Positions 8,716-15,292 of a stretch of DNA of 64,000 nucleotides are shown here, in pieces; within the stretch, counting starts at the first letter, position 1, and every line of letters begins with the position of its first letter. The notes beneath the pieces were generated by a model, which was not told the origin of the DNA, ran no database searches, and saw only the letters and a program-made list of their open reading frames with translations. Source of the stretch: Planctomycetota bacterium (GTDB lineage Bacteria; Planctomycetota; Planctomycetia; Pirellulales; Pirellulaceae); NCBI GenBank assembly GCA_026692865.1, contig JAPLNI010000030.1:62001-126000 (forward strand), written 5' to 3'. Position numbers and translations under genes: made by a program.

Positions 8716-9330
8716 CTAGCAAGCACGTTTCGCGGTAGTCGATTGCCGACGATAAAGATACGGATTCAAGCTTGGATCGTTGTACATTTTAAATTGCCGA
8801 TAAGTCCGATGTCGTTTCACGCCAGAAAGTATTTCTTTGATAGCGGTATCCAAACATTGACCTAACTCGCTCTGTTGAACTCGACATATTGCGGAGCGTG
8901 TAAGCACTTTATCGCGATGCGCATCATCGATGTCGGGGCGATCGAGTTGTTCATCTAGATGGTAGATTCGGATTGCAATAATCGACAATCGATCGATCAT
9001 GGATCCGGGGGTCTCCGAGTTTTGAGTCGCATTTGCAACAAGAGTGATTTGTTTTTCTTCGAGATACGCGGTGAGCCAATCGTCCAGCTTCTCAATCCAG
9101 TCGTTTCGTTGTTGGTTGAGCTTGTCGATCGCACGCTTGACGGTCGTTATCTCGCTGTCGCTGACGTCAGGGCTTCTCGCGATATCTTCTTGATGCCACA
9201 GATCGTAGTTGTATCGGTGCTGCTGGCATGCAATTTCTAGCCAACTGGAACATGTGTTCAAGTAGTCAGACTTGTGCCATTGTTCTACAGCGGCGACTTG
9301 CATCGCGATGGTTTCGGAGGCGTTGAACAT
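8716..9330 (-). CDS. DUF4254 family protein
   Basis: 204 residues, mostly helical, no signal peptide. YDLWHQEDIARSPDVSD, VKRAIDKLNQQRNDWIEKLDDWL and NSETPGSMIDRLSIIAIRIYHLDEQ are the patterns I associate with DUF4254 (PF14063). Its function is unknown; I recall relatives near glycosyltransferase genes, but none is visible here. It lies 109 bp upstream of parA on the same strand. Start ATG at 9330. Confidence 0.72.
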   Translation of the reverse strand: MFNASETIAMQVAAVEQWHKSDYLNTCSSWLEIACQQHRYNYDLWHQEDIARSPDVSDSEITTVKRAIDKLNQQRNDWIEKLDDWLTAYLEEKQITLVANATQNSETPGSMIDRLSIIAIRIYHLDEQLDRPDIDDAHRDKVLTRSAICRVQQSELGQCLDTAIKEILSGVKRHRTYRQFKMYNDPSLNPYLYRRQSTTAKRAC

Positions 9331-9710
9331 AGTAATTCGGTCGTTGGAAGCGACGAAAGAGCCGGAAAAGGAAACTTACTTCCACGGTTTTAGCGAGACT
9401 TCACACTGGAGAACAAGGGCGATTTGCAAAGATTTGCATAATCGAAATTAGTGCATGCTAATGCCAGAGCATTCAATTGAGCCTCGGGGCTAGCGACCAA
9501 GGATCGACGTCCAGGGCGTTGAGCCACGTATTGAGCCACGTATTGAGCCTCGGGCATTAGCCGAGTTCAAAAGGCTATGACAAACCGCTTGTGCAGGAAC
9601 GTACAAAGACGCGGCTATGGCCAGCGGCTCAGAATTCATCGTGCCACTTGATTGGCGTCAAAACGGCGAGCTCACAGGTTGGCGAAAGCCGTCCGGGTTT
9701 ACCGGTCGTG
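9331..9710. other. Intergenic region with short tandem repeats
   Basis: 380 bp without a credible gene. It holds the direct repeat ttgagccacgta twice (9519-9530, 9531-9542), followed by a diverged third copy ttgagcctcggg (9543-9554). The word gagcctcggggctagcgacc (9479-9498) resembles the gagcc...gctagc core of the dispersed repeat at 1248. Confidence 0.5.
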
Positions 9711-10862
9711 TTATGCTATCCCTGCATCGATCGCTTGCATCAAGTCCGCTTGAAGATCTTCTGGGTCTTCCAAACCGATCGAAATTCGAATCAGTCCATC
9801 GGTGATCCCGAATCGCGCTTTGTCGGACGCTGCGTAGCTCGCATGCGACATGGTTGCTGGCTGCTCGATGAGCGACTCGACGGCACCCAGGCTTACTGCC
9901 AGTCCGAATAGCTTAGTTGCTTGGCAAACTCGTTTGGTTGCTTCCAAGTCCCCATCGACTTCGAATGTGATCATCGCTCCGTAGACGCCTGCCATTTGTT
10001 TCTTGGCAAGCTCATGACCAGGATGCCCTTCCAAGCCGGGGTATAGCACTCGTTTGATTTTGGGATGCTGTTCAAGCCATCGAGCGATAAGCATAGCCGA
10101 TCGACTTTGTTCGCGAACTCGCAAGTCGAGCGTCTTGATTCCTCGACCGAGCAAAAACGATTCGAACGGACCGAGCACAGCTCCGGTTGCGTTCTGCGTA
10201 AAGTAAAGATCCTTGAAAAGTTGTTCATCGCCCACGACTAATGCTCCCGAGAGGCAATCGCTGTGGCCTCCAAGGTATTTTGTCGCGGAGTGCATGACAA
10301 TATCGGCTCCCCACTCGAGCGGTCTGACTAGCGATGGGGTTGCAAACGTGTTGTCGATACCTAGGAGTGCGTTTCTGCTGTGTGAATAATCAGCGATCGC
10401 GCGGATGTCTGGAATCGTCATCAACGGATTACCAATCGTCTCAATCCAAGCCATCTTGGTGTTTGCCTGAAAGGCGGCTTGAAATGCTTGCGTGTCGTGT
10501 GCTGGAGCGAGCGTCACGTCGATACCGGATCGATTCAAAATCTTGTGCAGTAATCGATAGGTCCCGCCATAGATGTCGCTACCGGCCACAACGTGATCAC
10601 CAGCCTTGAGCAACATCATCGCGCCGTGGGTTGCTGCCATGCCTGATGCGTAAAGCAACGCTCCGACACCACCTTCCAGCGATGCGATAGTCTTTTCAAC
10701 TTGATTGCGGGTCGGCGAGCCTGATCGGGAGTAATCGAACTTGCCCCACTCGCCTGCTCCAGGTTGGATAAATGTCGTCGCGGTGTGGATCGGTGGAACA
10801 ACCGCGCCGGTTGCTGGATCCGGTTCAGCACCGACGTGAATGGAACGCGTTCGAAATTTCAT
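9711..10862 (-). CDS. Cystathionine gamma-synthase/lyase family PLP enzyme
   Basis: 383 residues, Cys/Met metabolism PLP family, the usual length of MetB/MetC/CGL. PLP-binding and subunit-contact motifs: YSRSGSPTR near residue 44, ASGMAATHG, IDNTFATP and the Schiff-base lysine in HSATKYLGGHSD at about 196. The C-terminal SLGAVESLIEQPATMSH is the family's carboxylate-binding region. Sequence alone does not settle gamma-synthase, gamma-lyase or beta-lyase activity. Its ATG overlaps the stop of the preceding paralogue by 4 bp. The most economical reading is a two-step transsulfuration operon with this protein as the lyase. Confidence 0.88.
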   Translation of the reverse strand: MKFRTRSIHVGAEPDPATGAVVPPIHTATTFIQPGAGEWGKFDYSRSGSPTRNQVEKTIASLEGGVGALLYASGMAATHGAMMLLKAGDHVVAGSDIYGGTYRLLHKILNRSGIDVTLAPAHDTQAFQAAFQANTKMAWIETIGNPLMTIPDIRAIADYSHSRNALLGIDNTFATPSLVRPLEWGADIVMHSATKYLGGHSDCLSGALVVGDEQLFKDLYFTQNATGAVLGPFESFLLGRGIKTLDLRVREQSRSAMLIARWLEQHPKIKRVLYPGLEGHPGHELAKKQMAGVYGAMITFEVDGDLEATKRVCQATKLFGLAVSLGAVESLIEQPATMSHASYAASDKARFGITDGLIRISIGLEDPEDLQADLMQAIDAGIA

Positions 10863-12082
10863 GAGTCTAATGCTTGTGCGAGGTCATCAATCAAATCTTG
10901 TGTGTCTTCGATACCGCAAGCCATGCGAATCATGTTGTCCGGAATCCCGAATTGAGCTCGTTGCTCTGGAGGATAGTTGAAGTAGCTCATCACCAGCGGT
11001 TGCTCGATCAGCGATTCGACGCCGCCGAGACTTGGACCGATTCTCGCGATTCGACAAGCATCGACAACGTCTGCCGTCTTTCTCCAGTCAGCATCCTTGA
11101 TTAAGAAAGTGATCAAGCCACCGAATCCACGCATGGTTCGCTTTGCCACATCGTGAGTTGGATGCGACGAGAGTCCGGGATAGTAAACGTGCTCGATGCG
11201 AGGGTGCTTCGCAAGGAAGTCTGCGATCGCTTGTCCATTCTGGTTGTGACGTTCCATTCGTAGCGCAAACGTTTTCAAGCCACGTTCGAGGAGGTAAAGG
11301 TTGTGGGCCGAATTGATACCACCCATGATTCCGCGAAGATTGCGAACCGATTCCAGCTTTTCCTTGGAGCCAACAATCGAACCGGCAAGCAAGTCATTGT
11401 GACCGCCGAGATACTTTGTGCATGAATGCCAGACGTAGTCGACTCCGTAGTCAAGCGGTCGTATGTTGTAGGGGCTCGCGAGCGTTGCATCGATCATCGT
11501 TTCGACTTTGTGCTCTTTGCCAAGTGCTGCGAATTGCTCCAAGTCGATCACGGTTAAGTGTGGATTGGTAGGAGATTCACTCACCAGCATTTTCGTCTTG
11601 GAGTTTATCGCTGCTTCCATCGCGTTGAAGTCACCGGTAGGTACTTGGCGAGTCACCACTCCGAATCGAGCGAGATGCTTCGAGCAGAACTCGCGACTGC
11701 GATGGTAGCATTGGTCAAAGAAAACGATTTCGTCCCCTGCATTCAGCTTGGCCATGTACAGGCCGACCGCCGCAGCCATACCACTTGCGAAAACGATTGC
11801 ATCTTCCCCGTTGTCCAGCGCTGCGAGTTTCCGCTCCACTACTTTTTCATTTGGGCTGCCGTATCTTCCGTACTCTTCGCGGGGTTGCTTCTGTTCGATA
11901 AAGTCGATGACACTCTTAGTCGACTCGAACGTGTAAGTACTGCTGCAACAAATCGCGTCGGTAATCGCATCAGCCATTTTTTGGCGAGCTTCACCCGCGT
12001 GGACGCATTGTGTACTCGGGCCGGCGACCCGAAGTGGAGCTGGTGTGTCGTCGATAGTTTGTTCAACCTTTTGAGTCTGCAT
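10859..12082 (-). CDS. metB: Cystathionine gamma-synthase, plant-type
   Basis: 408 residues from the ATG at 12082; a TTG at 12115 would add 11 residues but lacks support. Joins an activated homoserine to cysteine (or sulfide). The PLP lysine lies in WHSCTKYLGGHNDLLAG; also seen are YGRYGSPN, ASGMAAAVG, VSESPTNPHL and SLGGVESLIEQPLVMSY. VHAGEARQ...DAITDAI, NLRGIMGGINSAHNLYLLERGLKT and HPRIEHVYYPGLSSHP resemble plant cystathionine gamma-synthases more than E. coli MetB. First gene of the overlapping pair with 9711-10862. A strong terminator hairpin 45-105 bp upstream suggests regulated readthrough. Confidence 0.82.
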   Translation of the reverse strand: MQTQKVEQTIDDTPAPLRVAGPSTQCVHAGEARQKMADAITDAICCSSTYTFESTKSVIDFIEQKQPREEYGRYGSPNEKVVERKLAALDNGEDAIVFASGMAAAVGLYMAKLNAGDEIVFFDQCYHRSREFCSKHLARFGVVTRQVPTGDFNAMEAAINSKTKMLVSESPTNPHLTVIDLEQFAALGKEHKVETMIDATLASPYNIRPLDYGVDYVWHSCTKYLGGHNDLLAGSIVGSKEKLESVRNLRGIMGGINSAHNLYLLERGLKTFALRMERHNQNGQAIADFLAKHPRIEHVYYPGLSSHPTHDVAKRTMRGFGGLITFLIKDADWRKTADVVDACRIARIGPSLGGVESLIEQPLVMSYFNYPPEQRAQFGIPDNMIRMACGIEDTQDLIDDLAQALDS

Positions 12083-12126
12083 CGTGTTCAGAACTTTACA
12101 ATCAAGTCTTTGCAATAAGAAGCATC

Positions 12127-12186
12127 AATAAAAAACCGCACTCTTGCTTCTGCCGAACAAGTTTGGCAGATTCGAGAATGCGGTTT
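12127..12186 (-). terminator. Strong terminator hairpin in front of the cystathionine synthase genes
   Basis: On the minus strand, aaaccgca (12186-12179) pairs with tgcggttt (12140-12133), around an inner tctgcc/ggcaga stem, and is followed by ttttttatt. It is complete as a rho-independent terminator and ends about 45 bp before the ATG at 12082. It therefore ends an upstream transcript or acts as an attenuator for metB. Confidence 0.7.
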
Positions 12187-12336
12187 CGCAAAGCTATCGG
12201 TTGTATTCAAAGGCTCGAATTGAATCGGTCTTTCTCACTCATCCATTGCCTATTCTCTTCATCTTCGATTCAAGACGCTCGATTTTGGCAAAGTCCGATG
12301 GCTCTTTAGCAGTGTTTGGCTGCAAGCGGCCGCAAA
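12133..12336 (-). ncRNA. Candidate small RNA or attenuated leader upstream of metB
   Basis: A promoter-like element (12343-12372) would start a transcript near 12336 that ends in the hairpin at 12133-12186, giving about 200 nt without a convincing ORF. Inside, ttgaatcg and cgattcaa can pair over a loop of about 37 nt, and ctttgcc may pair with the ggcaatgg segment. I could not match it to 6S RNA, SRP RNA, RNase P, tmRNA or a SAM riboswitch. It may be a free-standing RNA or the leader of the two PLP genes. Confidence 0.35.
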
Positions 12337-12342
12337 TCCCGT

Positions 12343-12372
12343 ATACTAGAAGTGTACCCCACGCCCTGGCAA
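12343..12372 (-). promoter_or_regulatory. Sigma70-like promoter element for the candidate leader RNA
   Basis: On the minus strand TTGCCA (12372-12367, five of six with the -35 consensus), an 18-nt spacer and TAGTAT (12348-12343, four of six with the -10). Predicted start is near 12336. Planctomycete promoters are poorly defined, so this is tentative. Confidence 0.35.
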
Positions 12373-12582
12373 TATTCAACTGTCGGTGCGTAAATACGCC
12401 AAGACAATCTCCAGTTCGGCGACCTGCCCTGGAGCTTAGCGAGCTGAAACTCGAATCGATTATCGGGCTGCCTAACGTTTGTTTTCTCGACAGCGTTACC
12501 ATGCGTTTTCCAGCTCGTAAAAAGTACTACTTTATTAACGTTGAAGCCGTTCATTACAAAACTGTTACTCCCGAGCGAACTT

Positions 12583-14001
12583 ATGCCGAGAAACATACCC
12601 CACCAGAATTCGAAGCAGTTGGCAATCGCTGCCGTAGTTTGCTCCGTTATCGTACTTGTAGGCGCAGCCGGTCAACCGCAGCCAGCGTTTGGGCAAGATA
12701 GCCAATCCACAGCCGCGTTGGATGCTCGCGAGCCAGATCCCGCGGCCATTCAAAGCTGGATCCGCGACCTTGGTTCCCCGTCTACTGACTTGCGAGAGGC
12801 GGCTGCGGATCACCTCTACAGATCGGGGAGTCTCGCCCTTCCGTTGGTCAAGCGATCCGTTACCGAATCAGACGAACCGGAGGTGCGGGCACGCTGCGCG
12901 AGCCTAGCAATTGCGATTGAAAATGATGATCTCGGTAAACGCGTAGATCAGTTTCTTCGAGAATCGGACCCGAACAAAACGTACGGACTCGATAACTGGC
13001 CCAGCTTTTCTGAGATCGTTGGACCTGGCAGGCTCTCAAAGCGACTCTTCAAAGAGATGATCGAAGCGCATCCCAGCTTCGCCGAAGATGACTTCGCAGA
13101 TAACGACATTCTCCTTAACAAGACCGGGAAAGTAGGACGAGAAGTTTTGGGAAGGAACGATGTCCTTCTTACTCAGACCGAAAAACTTGGACGTGATGTT
13201 CTTACGGCGCTTCGATCAGGCGAGGAAACGAGGCTCGGAGATGTGGTGACACTGATGTTTGCAAGTGTCCAACTTAGTAAACGCAATATGAATGTGCCTC
13301 GAGACATAGAACTCACTACTTCGACACTGACTCGACGAACGCCGTTTCCTCAGGAAGTTCAAGGCACGGCTCTTGGAACACCGCTCAAAGCACTCTTTCG
13401 GGAATGGATGAAAACGGCGACCTCGGAACCGCAGATGATCATGATCACGTGCATGGAGCTTGGATTAGAGGAAGGTAAAGACGTAGCAAAAAAGCACCTT
13501 GCGGATAAAAACGTTGGGCCCGACTTGTTCGAGATATCGATGGCTTGCATGATGCGATTTGCGGCAACAGAGGACCTTCCGTCGATTGAACCATGGACCA
13601 CCGACGATCGTGGACTCACACCAGTGTTTCCGGTCTCGACGAACACATCAATGCGACAGATTCCTGCGCCTTTTGGAGTCCCTCGCATCGAAGCCATTGA
13701 TCCCCAATCACCGATAACTCCCAAAATCGAAGACGTCCAAGCTCAGTATCGGGACTTGGCTCTGGCGGCTGGCTTAAAGGCGTTGAGCGAAGACGTAACA
13801 AAGTATTATCCGAGAGCACAATGGCATCCCTACCGTGGCTTCGCAGCAACCACCCTCGCACTTCCTGTAGCCGACAATTCAAAACGAGACGCGGTTCTTG
13901 CACGTTGGAAAGAGCTAGTTGAATTAAACGCGAAGCCTTTACCTAGCGCAGGTGAAAGTGACACGCCCGCGCTCACGCCACCTGTTGAAATCAAAAACTA
14001 G
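12583..14001 (+). CDS. Secreted protein with HEAT-like repeat segment, function unknown
   Basis: 472 residues from the ATG at 12583; an upstream in-frame TTG at 12541 is less likely because the signal peptide sits well behind the ATG: QLAIAAVVCSVIVLVGAAG, then a likely cleavage after AFGQ. The following segment, IQSWIRDLGSPSTDLREAAADHLYRSG and LVKRSVTESDEPEVRARCASLAIAIE, looks like one or two HEAT-type helical repeats as in many planctomycete secreted proteins. The central NDILLNKTGKVGREVLGRNDVLLTQ stretch repeats a short unit (NDxLLxxTxKxGRxVL). No catalytic motif is recognised. Confidence 0.75.
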   Translation: MPRNIPHQNSKQLAIAAVVCSVIVLVGAAGQPQPAFGQDSQSTAALDAREPDPAAIQSWIRDLGSPSTDLREAAADHLYRSGSLALPLVKRSVTESDEPEVRARCASLAIAIENDDLGKRVDQFLRESDPNKTYGLDNWPSFSEIVGPGRLSKRLFKEMIEAHPSFAEDDFADNDILLNKTGKVGREVLGRNDVLLTQTEKLGRDVLTALRSGEETRLGDVVTLMFASVQLSKRNMNVPRDIELTTSTLTRRTPFPQEVQGTALGTPLKALFREWMKTATSEPQMIMITCMELGLEEGKDVAKKHLADKNVGPDLFEISMACMMRFAATEDLPSIEPWTTDDRGLTPVFPVSTNTSMRQIPAPFGVPRIEAIDPQSPITPKIEDVQAQYRDLALAAGLKALSEDVTKYYPRAQWHPYRGFAATTLALPVADNSKRDAVLARWKELVELNAKPLPSAGESDTPALTPPVEIKN

Positions 14002-14271
14002 TTAAGCCATTAAGTAGAAGCCATCCCCAAAAAAGCCTGACTCACAAAATTCTGACGTACAAAACTCTGGTAACGCAGAAGCAAATTCAGCGCTGTCTTG
14101 TCGGTAGCCTACGTAATCAAATTAATCAAAAATTTGATAGAAATGGCGATTATAGTTCTCGATTCTTTTCCGGATTTTTATCATCGCAGTGACCAAACGT
14201 GTCACAACCGATGAGATATTGATCTGATGAAATTTGGCTCCCACGGTTTTCTTTTTACGAGGGGTTTTGCT

Positions 14272-14904
14272 ATGAGGAATGATTTAACGGACATCACTTT
14301 GGTTGTGGACCGCAGTGGTTCTATGCAGTCGATCCGCGACGATGCCGAAGGAGGTGTGAATGCGTTTATTGAAGGCCAGGCCAAAGAATCGGGAGAAGCA
14401 CTATTGACCTTGGTGCAGTTTGATACCGAGTACGAGTTTCTTCACAAAGGAGTTCCGGTATCGCAAGCGGTTGGTTACAAGCTGGTTCCACGAGGTAGTA
14501 CCGCATTGCTAGATGCTGTCGGACGAGCAATGAACGAAACGGGACAACGACTCGCTTTGATGGCCGAGCAGGATCGACCGGGTTTGGTTGTATTTGTGGT
14601 GATGACCGACGGCGAAGAGAACTCTAGCAAAGAGTTCTCGAAAGCAGACATCAAAAAAATGATCCAGCTCCAGCAAGAAAGGTACGGTTGGCATTTTACG
14701 TTCCTAGGTGCCGACCAAGACGTGTTCGCAGAAGCTAGAGAAATGGGTATGGCAAACTCCAGCGCGGCCAGTTTCACCAAGCACAAAGTCGCCGAAGCCT
14801 ACCGTGCTACTGGTGCGAAGGTGTCGCGGATGCGTAAACAAAGCATCGATTGCTTGCCCGTCGCTAACGATTTTACTATCCAGGAGCATGAGGAAATGCA
14901 GTAG
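14272..14904 (+). CDS. Von Willebrand factor A domain protein
   Basis: 210 residues, a single cytosolic VWA domain. The MIDAS motif is DRSGS at about residue 14 (D-x-S-x-S), with the second and third metal ligands likely in RGSTALLDAV (Thr) and VMTDGEENSS (Asp). Such stand-alone VWA proteins are metal-dependent protein-binding modules; the partner is unknown. The ATG at 14272 directly precedes the domain and has a gaggggtt stretch upstream; an in-frame ATG at 14227 would add 15 residues of poor quality. The final ~25 residues (RMRKQSIDCLP...) are outside the domain. Confidence 0.85.
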   Translation: MRNDLTDITLVVDRSGSMQSIRDDAEGGVNAFIEGQAKESGEALLTLVQFDTEYEFLHKGVPVSQAVGYKLVPRGSTALLDAVGRAMNETGQRLALMAEQDRPGLVVFVVMTDGEENSSKEFSKADIKKMIQLQQERYGWHFTFLGADQDVFAEAREMGMANSSAASFTKHKVAEAYRATGAKVSRMRKQSIDCLPVANDFTIQEHEEMQ

Positions 14905-15012
14905 TTGTATTCTCCGATAACGACCCGAGAGATGGGTTGGAATCGTCATCAACGCGATCGTTTAGGCTAGAATTGTGAAATTACCTAGATACATCTTTCT
15001 GGAGTCAAATCA

Positions 15013-15207
15013 ATGAACGATCAAGCTCAATTCTTTGTTGGTTGGGGAACGTTGTCTTTGATCAATGCGGGACTGGCGCAAAGCAAAAACCGGAGTGGTT
15101 TACTTTGGTGGATTGCGTCGCTCGTCTTCGGCCCTTTGGCAACCTTCTTGATTGTGATTTTGGCTCGTGTAGGACCTTCGCCTTATGAAAAAACTGATTT
15201 AGACTAA
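15013..15207 (+). CDS. Small membrane protein, function unknown
   Basis: 64 residues with a good Shine-Dalgarno (ctggag) 9 bp before the ATG. One clear membrane segment (LLWWIASLVFGPLATFLIVILA, about residues 30-51) follows a shorter hydrophobic stretch (FFVGWGTLSLINAGLAQ); the C-terminus is polar. It is reminiscent of small antitoxin- or hydrophobe-type membrane proteins, but I do not recognise a family. Located between the VWA gene and the large membrane proteins, same strand. Confidence 0.6.
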   Translation: MNDQAQFFVGWGTLSLINAGLAQSKNRSGLLWWIASLVFGPLATFLIVILARVGPSPYEKTDLD

Positions 15208-15292
15208 CATGAATCGTCGGTACCGAGGAGGCAATGAATGCCTGGTGTTAGACTCCGCTTATTTGAGACGCACGCTAGTTTAAAGTGACATC

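Noticed and set aside
9519-9554. CRISPR-like array
   Set aside because: Three 12-bp direct repeats without spacers and no cas genes nearby.
9591-9911. 106-codon plus-strand ORF
   Set aside because: More than half lies antisense to the PLP enzyme gene and the rest covers repeat DNA.
12083-12186. Known SAM riboswitch before metB
   Set aside because: The conserved SAM-I/SAM-II core sequences could not be found; only the terminator and a promoter-like element are supported.
12144-12701. 185-codon plus-strand ORF before the HEAT-like protein
   Set aside because: It covers the hairpin and leader and overlaps the signal peptide of the real gene in another frame; no protein features.
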